A stretch of DNA of 64,000 nucleotides from Candidatus Hydrogenedentota bacterium. GTDB lineage: Bacteria; Hydrogenedentota; Hydrogenedentia; Hydrogenedentales; SLHB01. The notes beneath the pieces were generated by a model, which searched no databases, was not told the DNA's origin, and saw nothing but the letters and a program-made list of their open reading frames with translations. The DNA lies in assembly GCA_020848835.1 (NCBI GenBank), contig JADLHJ010000059.1:183854-247853 (forward strand), read 5' to 3'. Positions 50,995 to 60,393 of this stretch are shown one piece after another; within the stretch, counting starts at the first letter, position 1, and the number at the start of each line of letters is the position of its first letter. The translations under genes and the position numbers were made by a program.

Positions 50995-52209
50995 TTACTC
51001 CAGTCCAGCTTTCTTGCGCACACGCAGGCGCAATGCATTCAAGCGTATGAACGCGCCCGCGTCCGCTTGGGTGTATGCGCCTTCGTCTTCTTCGAAGGTC
51101 GAGATCTTCGGATCGTAAAGCGTCTTGTCTGCCTTGCGGCCGACCACGATGCAGTTGCCTTTGTACAGTTTCACGCGCGCGGTGCCGGTTACGTCTTCCT
51201 GCGACTGCTTCACGAACTCCATCATCAACTTCATTTCCGGCGAATACCAGAAGCCGTTGTAGATCAACTGCGCGATCTTCGGCGACATCTGATCGCGGAT
51301 CAACATGACTTCACGGTCCATCGTAAGCGATTCCACTGCGCGGTGCGCGGCATAGAGAATCGTGCCGCCGGGGGTCTCGTATACACCGCGCGACTTCATG
51401 CCTACGAAACGGTTCTCGACCATATCAACGCGCCCAATCCCGTTTGCGCCGCCGAGTTTGTTCAGCTTTGCCATCAGGGTGGCGGGGGAGAGGCGTTCAC
51501 CATCCACCGCGACGGGGATGCCCTGTTCAAAATCGATTTCGACGTAGGTGGGCGTATCCGGCGCTTTCGTCGGATCGACTGAAAGTAAGAACATGTCCGC
51601 TGGAGGCTCAGACCACGGGTCCTCGAGGATGCCGCCCTCGAAGGATATGTGCAGCAGATTGCGATCGGAAGAATAGGGCTTCGCGGCTGTCACCGGAACG
51701 GCGATGCCGTATTGTTTCGCATAGTCGATCATTTTGGTGCGGCTGATGAGGTCCCATTTCGGTTCGCGCCACGGTGCAATGATCGTCACATTGGGTTCCA
51801 GCGCATAGTAGGTGAGCTCGAAGCGCACCTGATCGTTGCCTTTGCCCGTCGCGCCGTGGGCGACGGCATCGGCCTTTTCCTTGCGCAACACATCGATCTG
51901 GCCCTTGGCGATCAAAGGACGCGCCACGCTGGTCCCCATGAGGTACCAGCCTTCGTACATGGCGTTGGCCTGCATCATGGGGAACACAAAATCGCGCGCG
52001 AACTCTTCGCGCATGTCTTCGCAGTAGACGGCGCATGCGCCGGTCTTCACAGCTTTTGTCTTCGCTTCTTCGGTCTCTTCCATCTGGCCAATGTCGGCGA
52101 TGAATGCGACGACGTCGGCCTTGTAAGTCTCCTGCAGCCATTTCAGAATGACCGAGGTATCAAGTCCGCCCGAATAGGCGAGTACGATTTTGTTAATCTT
52201 CGATGCCAT
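50995..52209 (-). CDS. argG: argininosuccinate synthase
   Basis: 404 aa. Joins citrulline and aspartate with ATP. N-terminal ATP motif [20 protein letters not shown] (SGGxDTS), then [45 protein letters not shown] and [22 protein letters not shown]. Full length and all known catalytic segments present. Type with 400-residue subunits. Upstream is the REP pair and the YfiT-like gene. Confidence 0.97.
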   Translation of the reverse strand: MASKINKIVLAYSGGLDTSVILKWLQETYKADVVAFIADIGQMEETEEAKTKAVKTGACAVYCEDMREEFARDFVFPMMQANAMYEGWYLMGTSVARPLIAKGQIDVLRKEKADAVAHGATGKGNDQVRFELTYYALEPNVTIIAPWREPKWDLISRTKMIDYAKQYGIAVPVTAAKPYSSDRNLLHISFEGGILEDPWSEPPADMFLLSVDPTKAPDTPTYVEIDFEQGIPVAVDGERLSPATLMAKLNKLGGANGIGRVDMVENRFVGMKSRGVYETPGGTILYAAHRAVESLTMDREVMLIRDQMSPKIAQLIYNGFWYSPEMKLMMEFVKQSQEDVTGTARVKLYKGNCIVVGRKADKTLYDPKISTFEEDEGAYTQADAGAFIRLNALRLRVRKKAGLE

Positions 52210-52290
52210 CTCTATCTTCCTTTCTAGGAACGCAACAGGCGTTAATTTAAAACGTGCGATACTTCAATCGCGCGATGGAACGACGCAAAG

Positions 52291-52395
52291 AAAAGCGCCA
52301 CTGTCACGGCGCACTCCAAGGCGCTTAGCGCGGCCAAATGACGTGGAAAGCGCGCGCGGAGCGCTTTGGAGTGCGGCGAGGTATCGCCGCTTTTC
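52291..52395. repeat. REP-like hairpin pair, head to head
   Basis: Minus-strand copy 52291-52323 (stem GCGCC/GGCGC) and plus-strand copy 52364-52395 (TTTGGAGTGCGGCGAGGTATCGCCGCTTTTCC, stem GCGGCG/CGCCGC). It is between argG and the YfiT-like gene. Opposite internal orientation to the 50577-50676 pair. Confidence 0.8.
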
Positions 52396-52423
52396 CTTAT
52401 GTGCTAGCTCATGCACTGACAGA

Positions 52424-52948
52424 TTACCAACCCTTCCGCTCGCGCAGGTGCGTGATGTGCGCGAGGTGATGTTTGCTATGCCATGCGTAGAGTGCGGCGG
52501 TTTCGTCGAGCGGCACGGTGCCGCGCTCGGGATGATTGAACGTGCGCTGCCATTGTTCGATGGTCATCGATCGCAGGCACTGGACCCAGCGCTTGTGTAG
52601 GCAATCGATCAAGCACAGCGAAGTTTCCACGTCGCCGTCCTTCGCGTCTTCGAGCTCCGCCCAACGATCTTCAGCATACGGTTTTATTGTGGGGCGGTCC
52701 TCCGTAAGCGCCAGCTTGAATCGTATGTAGCTGTTCATATGGCTGTCGGCGACGTGATGGATCACTTGGCGAATCGTCCAGCCGCCTTCTCGATACGGCG
52801 TATCCAGTTGTGTGTCATTTAATCCAGCAACCGCTTCCCGAAACTCTGCGGGTGCTTGCGCGATGATCTCGACAAACCCGTGCAAGGTGTCCGGCGTCAT
52901 GTCCCCTTCGAGCGAGAAAGGGCCGATGGGAAAACGTGGATCGCTCAT
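52424..52948 (-). CDS. YfiT/BstA-like DinB-family protein
   Basis: 174 aa. DinB/YfiT four-helix bundle: PREG-like PYREGGWTIRQVIHHVADSHMNSYIRFKLALTED, then ETAALYAWHSKHHLAHITHLRERKGW. The three histidines expected for the metal site are kept (HHVADSH, HSKHHLAH). Characterised relatives are bacillithiol S-transferases; whether this organism has bacillithiol is unknown. ATG overlaps the argF stop (ATGA), so it is in the arginine operon although its role there is unclear. Confidence 0.82.
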   Translation of the reverse strand: MSDPRFPIGPFSLEGDMTPDTLHGFVEIIAQAPAEFREAVAGLNDTQLDTPYREGGWTIRQVIHHVADSHMNSYIRFKLALTEDRPTIKPYAEDRWAELEDAKDGDVETSLCLIDCLHKRWVQCLRSMTIEQWQRTFNHPERGTVPLDETAALYAWHSKHHLAHITHLRERKGW

Positions 52949-53877
52949 GACTTCGCCTCCGCGTTGTTCTTGATCAACTGCACGAGAATCGCCTTCTGCG
53001 CGTGCAGGCGGTTTTCCGCTTCGTCAAACACGATAGACTGCGGGCTGTCCATCACATCATCGGTTACTTCGAGACCACGCTTCGCGGGCAGGCAGTGAAG
53101 GAACAGCGCGTCTTTGTTCGCAATAGACATCAGCTTCGCATTGACTTGGAACGGCGCAAAGATTTTTTTGCGCTTTCCGCTTTCGTCTTCCTGGCCCATG
53201 CTCGCCCACACGTCGGTGTAGACGGCGTCTGAATCCCTCAGACCCGCTTCGATATCTTGCGTGACGACGATTTCGCCCTTCGCCTCGCGTTTGGCGAAAG
53301 CGAGAATATCAGGATCTGGCTCATAGCCTTTCGGGCACACGACGGTTACGTTCAAAGGCACGCGCGCGGCGAAATTAAGCCACGACGCACAGACATTGTT
53401 TCCATCGCCAATATAGGCCAATTTCAAATTGCCCAGATCGCCGCGGTGCTCGCGCAGCGTCTGTGCATCCGCCACGATTTGGCAGGGATGCAACTTGTCG
53501 GTCAACGCATTCACGACGGGTACGGACGCGTGTTCCGCGAGCGCAACGACCGCTTCATGACTGAAGGTGCGCGCGATGATGCCGTCCACCCAGCGCTCAA
53601 GGTTGCGCGCAACATCCGGCACGGACTCCCGTTCGCCCAGACGGATCTGCCCTGACTCGAGTACGATGCCGTGTCCGCCGAGTTGGAAGATACCGGTTTC
53701 AAAAGTCACGCGCGTGCGCAGGCTGGGCTTCTCGAAGATGAGCGCGAAAGTCTTCCCTTTAAGCGGATGCGTTACATTGCCTTCGCGCAGATCCTTTTTA
53801 AGAGTATCCGCCAAGTCCATCAACCCGACGATCTCGTCGCCCGTCAGGTCCGCGAGTGAAATGAAATCCAGAAACAT
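52945..53877 (-). CDS. argF: ornithine carbamoyltransferase
   Basis: 310 aa. Ornithine + carbamoyl phosphate to citrulline. Motifs: carbamoyl-phosphate loop FEKPSLRTRVTFE (STRT-type, here SLRT), LTDKLHPCQIVADAQTLREH (HPxQ), AYIGDGNNVCASWL, VYTDVWASMGQE and the ornithine loop LFLHCLPAKRGLEVTDDV (HCLP). All intact. Coupled to argD (stop of argD and ATG of argF touch) and to the YfiT-like gene. Confidence 0.96.
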   Translation of the reverse strand: MFLDFISLADLTGDEIVGLMDLADTLKKDLREGNVTHPLKGKTFALIFEKPSLRTRVTFETGIFQLGGHGIVLESGQIRLGERESVPDVARNLERWVDGIIARTFSHEAVVALAEHASVPVVNALTDKLHPCQIVADAQTLREHRGDLGNLKLAYIGDGNNVCASWLNFAARVPLNVTVVCPKGYEPDPDILAFAKREAKGEIVVTQDIEAGLRDSDAVYTDVWASMGQEDESGKRKKIFAPFQVNAKLMSIANKDALFLHCLPAKRGLEVTDDVMDSPQSIVFDEAENRLHAQKAILVQLIKNNAEAKS

Positions 53878-55064
53878 TACGAAGCTCCAAGTACCTTGTC
53901 GAGCGTCGCGACGACGTGATCGACTTGTCCGTTGGTGATGATTAGGGGCGGCGCAAAGCGCAGCACGTTTGGCCCTGCGGGCCCGCAGACGATTCGCGCT
54001 TCCAGCATTTTTGCGATGACCGGCGCGACGGGTTCTTTCATTTCGACACCGATCAGCAAGCCATTGCCGCGCACTTCGACGATGTTCGCGTGCCTTGATT
54101 TTAACCCGTTCAACTTCTCAATGAAGTACGCGCCAACTTTTTTTACATTGTCGAGGAAGCCCGGTTCGAGCATGGCCTCGACGGTCGCCTTCGCCGCTGC
54201 TGTACACACTGGGTTGCCACCGAACGTGGATGCATGCGAGCCGACGCTGAAGCCGGATGCGACTTTCTCGGTACAACCCATCGCGCCGATTGGCATGCCG
54301 TTCGCCAGCGCTTTCGCAAGCGTAATGATGTCCGGCGTCACGCCAAATTGTTCGTGGGCAAACAGCGTGCCCGTGCGCCCCATACCGCATTGGATTTCGT
54401 CGAAAATCAGCAGGATGTTCCGCGCATCGCACAATGCCCGCACGCTCTTGATGTATTCGGTGTCCACCACGCGGATGCCGCCTTCGCCTTGGATCGGCTC
54501 CAACAAAACGGCCCCGACATCGTCTGTCAGGGCTTTCATGAGTGCGGCGTGATCGTTGAACGGTACGTGTACGATTCCCGGAAGCATAGGCGCGAAACCT
54601 TCGTGATACTTCGGCTGGCCAGTGGCCGTAATCGCGGCCATCGTCCGGCCGTGAAACGACTGTTGCATTGAGATAATCGTCGGCTTCAGTGTGCCTTGCT
54701 GTGACCAATACCGCCGCGCAAGTTTAATCGATGCTTCGATTGCGGTCGCGCCGCAATTGCTGAAGAACCAGCGGTCGGCGAAGGAATGTTTCGAGAGGAG
54801 GTCAGCGAGTTCGGCGCAGGGTTGGGTGAGGTAGAGATTCGAGACGTGTACGAGGGTTGCGGCTTGCTTGGTAATCGCGTCGGTCACTTTCGGATGACAG
54901 TGCCCGAGTGCCGTTACGGCGATGCCCCCAAAGAAATCGAGGTACTCATTGCCTTCCGCGTCCCAGAGTGACGTGCCCTTGCCCCGCACAAACGCGATGT
55001 TCCGCGCGCCGTACGTGTTGATAATGTGCGCTTCCGTAAGCGATTTGATCTCGTCCGTCTTCAT
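53877..55064 (-). CDS. argD: acetylornithine aminotransferase
   Basis: 395 aa. PLP enzyme of class III making N-acetylornithine. Motifs: GTSLWDAEGNEYLDFFGGIAVTALGHCHP, FFSNCGATAIEASIKLAR, MQQSFHGRTMAAITATGQ, LLIFDEIQCGMGRTGTLFA with the PLP Asp, and Schiff-base Lys in ITLAKALANGMPIGAM. First gene of the argD-argF-yfiT-argG-x-argH series. Family is clear; members also act on succinyl-diaminopimelate. Confidence 0.94.
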   Translation of the reverse strand: MKTDEIKSLTEAHIINTYGARNIAFVRGKGTSLWDAEGNEYLDFFGGIAVTALGHCHPKVTDAITKQAATLVHVSNLYLTQPCAELADLLSKHSFADRWFFSNCGATAIEASIKLARRYWSQQGTLKPTIISMQQSFHGRTMAAITATGQPKYHEGFAPMLPGIVHVPFNDHAALMKALTDDVGAVLLEPIQGEGGIRVVDTEYIKSVRALCDARNILLIFDEIQCGMGRTGTLFAHEQFGVTPDIITLAKALANGMPIGAMGCTEKVASGFSVGSHASTFGGNPVCTAAAKATVEAMLEPGFLDNVKKVGAYFIEKLNGLKSRHANIVEVRGNGLLIGVEMKEPVAPVIAKMLEARIVCGPAGPNVLRFAPPLIITNGQVDHVVATLDKVLGAS

Positions 55065-55207
55065 AACGACCCTCCCGGCGGATACCCCGCGTTGGCAATT
55101 CTATATGCCAACTGCGCGGCCTATGCGCACCCCCGCCGGCTCCTTGCCCCTAAAACAATTCGAGCGCGTTCCGCGTGAACGCGCCCGACACCGCGCCGCA
55201 GCGTGCC

Positions 55208-55552
55208 TTAGTCTTTCTTTTTGGCCTTAGACTTCTCGGTGGGCTTTGCCGCCTTCGATTCAGACTTTGACTCTGACTTGGTTTCAGACTTGGATTCCGA
55301 CGATCCCTCGCTCTTGCCTTCGGCCTTCGCGCCGGAATCGCCCTTGTCCTTGCCTTCACCGCCGGTCTTGCTCTTATAGTCCGTTTCGTAGAAACCGGAC
55401 CCCTTGAAAATGATTCCTGCGCCTGTGCCGATCAGCTTCTGCATTTTCCCGCTGCCGCAGGAGGAACACTTCACCCGCGGTTTGGCCGACATCGCGTGGA
55501 AGACGTCGGTCGGCACATGGCACACCTGGCACTGATACGTGTACGTAGGCAT
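55208..55552 (-). CDS. FmdB-family zinc-ribbon protein with low-complexity tail
   Basis: 114 aa from the ATG at 55552. N-terminal 60 residues are an FmdB ribbon: MPTYTYQCQVCHVPTDVFHAM and VKCSSCGSGKMQKLIGTGAGIIFKGSGFYETDY, two CxxC pairs. The last 50 residues are a Ser/Lys/Glu repeat region (SESKSETKSESKSESK) with no fold. Regulator by name only; function unknown. Confidence 0.85.
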   Translation of the reverse strand: MPTYTYQCQVCHVPTDVFHAMSAKPRVKCSSCGSGKMQKLIGTGAGIIFKGSGFYETDYKSKTGGEGKDKGDSGAKAEGKSEGSSESKSETKSESKSESKAAKPTEKSKAKKKD

Positions 55553-55765
55553 GGCTAACTTCGTCCTTGTTTTAGGTAAAAGTCCATTCAGTCCTGAAAC
55601 GGGAAAATATAGCAAGGCAAGGGAAAAATTGCAAAAAAGCATGGGCGGATGGCGGCGGTGATTTCAGAGAAATCGTGTCAAAAAACCTTGTCATTGGGCT
55701 GATTGGGACTATAATGAGCCGGGTTGTCTGGCGCTGGATAGATCGAACAGGAGGCAAAAATCATC

Positions 55766-55912
55766 ATGAAGAAGTCATGGAACAAGTGGGTATGGTATGC
55801 CGTGCTAGTTGCAGTCGTGTGTGGTCTGTTCGGGCCAACGATGGTGGCGAATGCGCTGTCTGAAGTAGATCGCGCGCGTTGCCCTGGACCGGCTACCGGC
55901 GACGTCCAGTAA
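55766..55912 (+). CDS. 48-residue membrane or exported peptide (absent from the ORF track)
   Basis: ATG at 55766, stop TAA at 55910-55912, with AGGAGG about 11 nt upstream. Begins MKKSWNKWVWYAVLVAVVCG, a basic start and hydrophobic segment, then LFGPTMVANA as a possible cleavage region and a short polar tail. It ends 9 nt before the next gene and may be translated with it. Too short for family calls; support is the SD and the signal-like start. Confidence 0.5.
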   Translation: MKKSWNKWVWYAVLVAVVCGLFGPTMVANALSEVDRARCPGPATGDVQ

Positions 55913-55921
55913 AAGAGGTGC

Positions 55922-56956
55922 GTGTTGCGTAGATTTCTAATTGCGGCATCAATTGCCGCCGTCATGGCTGCATGCCTTGCAAAGGCCGAAGCGACGCTTG
56001 ATTGGAGCGTGACGGCGTATAGCGACGGCGCGCACAACGCCTTCACAGACCTCGCTTCGTTCAAAGGTATGTACTATCTGGGATTTCGTCACGGCGAGAC
56101 TCATGCATCGTTGGATGGCGAAATCCGCGTGATGCGCAGCGCGGACATGAAGACGTGGGAATCGTGCGGGACCATCGATACAGCGGGCGATGATCGGGAT
56201 GCAAAGCTGATTGCCGTAGGCGACACGTTGTATCTGTATTTCGGTACGTGGGACATCGTTCATCGATCGGGGCACGACACGCCGGATCGTGGCGCGGTTC
56301 GTACCTACTTCGCGACGACAAATGATGGGACGACATGGTCGAAAGTGCAGGGTATTTATGAACCCGGCTTCTGGCTATGGCGTGTTCGGCACCATGACGG
56401 CGCGTTCTACAGCGCGGCGTATACCGCCGTGCGGCCCACACCCGATTCGCGCGAAACCCGGTTGTTACGATCCATAGACGGATTGAAGTGGGACCTCGTT
56501 TCCGTTGTCACGAAAGATCGCCTTGCCGGCGAGGCAGACATGTTATGGCGGCCGGACGGCGCGGTGTGGGTGTTGACGCGCACGGGCGATGACAAAGGCG
56601 ATGCGGAATGGCTGGTTTCCGATTCCACCATGCAACAATGGATCGGCAAAGGCACCGGTACGCCGGTCCACTCACCGGTCTTTGCGACGTGGAAAGACCG
56701 CGTGTTTGTGGCAGGACGGGATTACCGCAAGGGGGGAAGCACTACCAAGCTCTGGGAATTCAAGGACGGCGCATGTACCGAGTTAATTACGTTACCCAGC
56801 AAGGGAGACACGTCGTACCCCGGCCTGCTCGTAGACCCCGCCACGGTAGATGCGCCCGCGCCCGCGTTTTTTATCACATGGTACTCGCAGCACGATGCGC
56901 GACCTGGAGAAAAACACAGGGCCGACATTTTCGCAGGCAGGATTGTCGTTGAATAA
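55922..56956 (+). CDS. secreted sialidase/GH43-like propeller protein
   Basis: 344 aa from a GTG at 55922 (AGAGG upstream). Signal peptide LIAASIAAVMAACLAKAEA. Repeated blade motifs: FKGMYYLGFRHGETHASLDGEIRVMRSADMKTWE, KLIAVGDTLYLYFGTW, RSIDGLKWDLVSVVTK, DMLWRPDGAVWVLTRTGDD. Asp-box-like SxDGxxW elements point to the sialidase/propeller fold. Similar in type and length to the product at 1022-2056. Substrate unknown. Confidence 0.65.
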   Translation: MLRRFLIAASIAAVMAACLAKAEATLDWSVTAYSDGAHNAFTDLASFKGMYYLGFRHGETHASLDGEIRVMRSADMKTWESCGTIDTAGDDRDAKLIAVGDTLYLYFGTWDIVHRSGHDTPDRGAVRTYFATTNDGTTWSKVQGIYEPGFWLWRVRHHDGAFYSAAYTAVRPTPDSRETRLLRSIDGLKWDLVSVVTKDRLAGEADMLWRPDGAVWVLTRTGDDKGDAEWLVSDSTMQQWIGKGTGTPVHSPVFATWKDRVFVAGRDYRKGGSTTKLWEFKDGACTELITLPSKGDTSYPGLLVDPATVDAPAPAFFITWYSQHDARPGEKHRADIFAGRIVVE

Positions 56957-57059
56957 GAACACGCCCCTCAATCTAGTGCAGGATTGTAATATTTGTGTTT
57001 CAGTGCGTATAGTATAGAAACCGATTCTTTTGCGACGCCTACCACGAGGAGCGTTTTGT

Positions 57060-58673
57060 ATGACTCACCGGGCAAGTTTGATTGGTTGGGGCTGTGCTGT
57101 CGTTTTGTCAATTTTTTGTTTGCACGCGAATGCGATCGTGTACGTGTCCCTGGATGGCGATGGCTCAACCGGTGAAACCTGGGACACGGCATTCTTAAGT
57201 ATTGAAGATGCACTAGACCAAAGGGCCACCGGCGAAGCGATATACGTCGCGAAGGGCACCTATATCATAGGTAGCGTATTGGCCTTGCCTTCGGATATTG
57301 AGATTGTCGGCGGGTTTTCGGGGGAAGAGAAGGGCGGTCCCGGCGAGAGCGATCCGGAAGAATTTCCGACTTTGCTCGACGGTTCCGAGACCGCAGGCAG
57401 TATTTTTTTGTGCAGCAGCACAGCGGACGTCGTTATCGAAGGGTTTACGCTAACGGGCTGCATCGGCGGCGGTAGCGGATATTACAGGGGTGGCGCGATC
57501 AGGGTCGATTCGGGCGCGGATGTCGAAATCCATGACTGCCGTTTTGTCAATAACGATATCGATGGCTACGGTGGCGGCGTTAACGTCGTTGGCGCAAACG
57601 CTGAAATCGAAGACTGCGTCTTTGACAACAACTCTGCCCAGGAAGGCGGCGGTGTTAAGGTGCACTCCGGATCTGCGTCGTTGCGCCGCTGCGTTTTCGT
57701 GAAGAACAAAGCAAATCTCATTGGCGGAGCCTTCTCCGGTTACGACTCCGATACGGAAGCGATTGGCTGCATTTTTCTGCGAAACGACGGACCCTACGGT
57801 GGTGCCGCGGAGTGTCATGAAGGTACGCGCGCGGCTTTTGTAAATTGCCTGTTTGCACGAAATACCGCGGAACAAGAAGGCGGGGCAATCACACTTACCT
57901 TTCAAAGCGGTTGTTCCATAGTGAACTGCACGATCGCAGGTAACTCAACGGAAGATACCGGCGGCGGTGTTTTCATGCACGATTCCGAAGGCTCCATCAC
58001 CAACTGCGTTTTCTCGAAGAACAATTCCCACGCGATTTTTGAAAACAGCACAAGTACAGATCCCATCGTGACGAATTGTTTGTTCGATGCCAATCCCGAT
58101 GGCGCTTATTTCAATGAGGGTTCGCAGTCGATTGCCAACGCGTCCGGCGCAAACAGCATGAACACCATCCTCGCGGAGGCGGATGGAAATCTCGACGGCA
58201 ATCCAAAATTCGCGAACCCGAAAGTGGATGACTATCACCTCACGGGAAAGTCACCGGCGATCGACGCGGGCGTGGCAACCGATGCGCCCGATGACGATAT
58301 CGATGGCGACGACAGACCCATAGCGTTTGTAAAGGGCCCGTCAACTTTTGATATCGGCTACGACGAATACAACCTGGATGCGACTATCACGGTGAAAAAG
58401 CCGCGCGATGGCGACAAATGGAAGCGCGGTGACACAGTCCGAATCCTGTGGGATTCTGATGGCTATACGGGTTCGTCCGTACGTATCGAATTGCTTCGAA
58501 ATGGCGAAGTAGCGCTGCTCATAACCAAGAGCGAACCAAACACGGGTGTATTTGAGTGGACAATTCCTGACGACGTACCCACGAAGAAGGGTTATTCGAT
58601 CCGTATCACTAACGCGGACGACAAACGCTTCAAGGATGAGTCGGAAGGCACATTCAGAATTGCCGCGCCGTGA
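57060..58673 (+). CDS. secreted right-handed beta-helix protein with C-terminal KNH-like Ig domain
   Basis: 537 aa from the ATG at 57060 (GAGGAG upstream). Signal peptide SLIGWGCAVVLSIFCLHANA. Residues about 45-420 are repeated coils with GG-x(1,2)-(V/I) and N-C-x-F/I motifs: GGAIRVDSGADVEIHDCRFVNN, GGGVNVVGANAEIEDCVFDNN, GGGVKVHSGSASLRRCVFVKN, GGAITLTFQSGCSIVNCTIAGN, the PMP-like parallel beta-helix pattern. Residues about 440-537 (ITVKKPRDGDKWKRGDTVRILW ... FEWTIPDDVPTKKGYSIRI) match a Kre9/KNH-type Ig-like module. Probably a surface adhesin or polysaccharide-binding protein. Confidence 0.78.
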   Translation: MTHRASLIGWGCAVVLSIFCLHANAIVYVSLDGDGSTGETWDTAFLSIEDALDQRATGEAIYVAKGTYIIGSVLALPSDIEIVGGFSGEEKGGPGESDPEEFPTLLDGSETAGSIFLCSSTADVVIEGFTLTGCIGGGSGYYRGGAIRVDSGADVEIHDCRFVNNDIDGYGGGVNVVGANAEIEDCVFDNNSAQEGGGVKVHSGSASLRRCVFVKNKANLIGGAFSGYDSDTEAIGCIFLRNDGPYGGAAECHEGTRAAFVNCLFARNTAEQEGGAITLTFQSGCSIVNCTIAGNSTEDTGGGVFMHDSEGSITNCVFSKNNSHAIFENSTSTDPIVTNCLFDANPDGAYFNEGSQSIANASGANSMNTILAEADGNLDGNPKFANPKVDDYHLTGKSPAIDAGVATDAPDDDIDGDDRPIAFVKGPSTFDIGYDEYNLDATITVKKPRDGDKWKRGDTVRILWDSDGYTGSSVRIELLRNGEVALLITKSEPNTGVFEWTIPDDVPTKKGYSIRITNADDKRFKDESEGTFRIAAP

Positions 58674-58697
58674 CTACTCGCGTCGCGAAGTGGAGCG

Positions 58698-59330
58698 TTA
58701 TCCGGGTTTGACCACAACCTCGCGCTTTGCCCGGTTCGTGGCAAATTGTGCGAGCGTGCCGGCGATGGCCAGTGTAAGCCAACACGCAGCGACGTACATG
58801 CGGTCGCGGCCAAGTTCGAGCGGTTCCTGCATGATGTCGAGGAAACTGGGGCCGACCAAGAAATAACCCAACCCGCAGACCGTGAACCACGCACCGATCG
58901 TGGATGTCGCTAGGATGATGATTACTTTTTCGAGGGCCACTGCGAGTAACCCCCCGACTACCCCCGCGCCTAGTACGGCAAATACGATCCAAGATTCAGG
59001 GCGCCCGAGCAGGACCATGTGCGCGGCCAGTGCCGTTGCCAACATACCGAGCATGAAGAGTCCAAGTTTATAGACGAATATCAGGGCGGCCGCGCCGCAC
59101 AGCCCGCCCAACGCGCCTGCGATCATCATGATCCACGGGTTGCCTTGGCCGAAGTACCCGCCCAGTGCCGCTGCCATCCCGCCGGCGAGAATAAAGCCTG
59201 TCATGCATATGATGAACTTCAGTGTGCGGTAGCCCAGAAAGCAGTAGAGCGTACCGACGAAGATGGCGATCGCCACCATGCCGTTTTCGGTAAGCGGAGG
59301 CAGGTCGGCAAGTTGTTGTGATGTGTCCAC
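58698..59330 (-). CDS. DUF4203/TMEM198-like multi-pass membrane protein
   Basis: 210 aa with about seven hydrophobic segments spaced through the protein (MVAIAIFVGTLYCFLGYRTLKFI, CMTGFILAGGMAAALGGYF, IMMIAGALGGLCGAAALIFVY, LGLFMLGMLATALAAHMVLL, WIVFAVLGAGVVGGLLAVAL and two more). The gly-rich paired helices with the early G-Y-R motif recall DUF4203 proteins. Convergent with the beta-helix gene. Function unknown. Confidence 0.65.
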   Translation of the reverse strand: MDTSQQLADLPPLTENGMVAIAIFVGTLYCFLGYRTLKFIICMTGFILAGGMAAALGGYFGQGNPWIMMIAGALGGLCGAAALIFVYKLGLFMLGMLATALAAHMVLLGRPESWIVFAVLGAGVVGGLLAVALEKVIIILATSTIGAWFTVCGLGYFLVGPSFLDIMQEPLELGRDRMYVAACWLTLAIAGTLAQFATNRAKREVVVKPG

Positions 59331-59538
59331 GGCGAAATATTGGCGCGAAGCCGGTTCGCTGTCAACATTTTAACCACTGCGAAATAATCGTTTCGTTGGT
59401 CTTCGTTGAAAAACGCATTTCAATTTGGGTGGATTCTCCTATTGACTCCGGCCCAGAAAAATTTTATACCCAACATGGTGCAAGCATAACTAGGTAATTC
59501 GACATCCGTATGTGAATCGATTTTTTGGAGTTCTTGTA

Positions 59539-60393
59539 ATGGAGATTTTCTCGCCGGAGTTTTATTCGTGGATGCGTGAGGGGTCCTTGCGATCCGCACG
59601 CGAAATTGTGCCGCTGGTCCGCCGCTTTGTTCGTACAGATCGCGTTGTAGATATCGCATGCGGCACCGGCGAGTGGCTGAAAGTTTTTCGCGATCACGGC
59701 TCCAGTGGTGTCCTGGGTGTGGATGCCGATTGGGTATTACGAAACAAACTCGTAATAGAGCGCGAAGAGTTTATCGTCGCGGACATTACCCGAACTTTTG
59801 CAGTCCCAGGCAAATTCGATCTGGCATTGATGTTGGAGGCGATTCAGCATGTGCCCGCGGGGCGCGCGCGTGAAACGGTGCGAACCCTCACCGATTTGGC
59901 CCCTGCGGTGCTGCTGTCAGCGCCGATTCCATATCAAGGTGGTTCCGGTGACGACGTCCACGAACAGTGGCCGGAGTACTGGGCGAAGCTTTTTTCGGAA
60001 GTTAATTATGTGTGTATTGACGCCATACGTCCGCAGATTTGGATGAACGAACGGGTGGAGTGGTGGTATTCGCAAAATATGATTCTGTATGTGAGAAAAG
60101 ATCAACTAGATCTAAACTCTGCGCTGCGCGCGGCATACGAATCGACGCCAAACCCGCCCCAAAGGCTTGTTCACCCGAAACTCTACGAATCACGTTCGAT
60201 TCCGTGGGAGCAGCCGGAGGGCCGCGTCGAGCGAATCGCGCGCGGCGCATATCGTCGCGTCCGCACAGCGTTTGCGGCATACAAAACGCTCTGGTTATGC
60301 GCCTATACGACCCCGACCGCGACGATTCTCAATGCGTTTTGCGAAATGACGCGCGGTGTATCTCAGATAGAAATGGCGATCGGCGTGTTGTAG
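59539..60393 (+). CDS. class I SAM-dependent methyltransferase
   Basis: 284 aa from the ATG at 59539 with GGAG upstream; the start at 59512 adds nine residues. SAM motif VVDIACGTGEWLKVFRDHGSSGVLGVDADWV, acidic residue at GVDADW, and FDLALMLEAIQHVPAGRARETVRTL. A FkbM/UbiE-like core followed by a proline-rich and basic C-terminal part (RIARGAYRRVRTAFAAY). Looks like the capsule- or glycan-type methyltransferases; substrate unknown. A 14-nt perfect palindrome (60402-60415) lies just after the stop. Confidence 0.72.
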   Translation: MEIFSPEFYSWMREGSLRSAREIVPLVRRFVRTDRVVDIACGTGEWLKVFRDHGSSGVLGVDADWVLRNKLVIEREEFIVADITRTFAVPGKFDLALMLEAIQHVPAGRARETVRTLTDLAPAVLLSAPIPYQGGSGDDVHEQWPEYWAKLFSEVNYVCIDAIRPQIWMNERVEWWYSQNMILYVRKDQLDLNSALRAAYESTPNPPQRLVHPKLYESRSIPWEQPEGRVERIARGAYRRVRTAFAAYKTLWLCAYTTPTATILNAFCEMTRGVSQIEMAIGVL

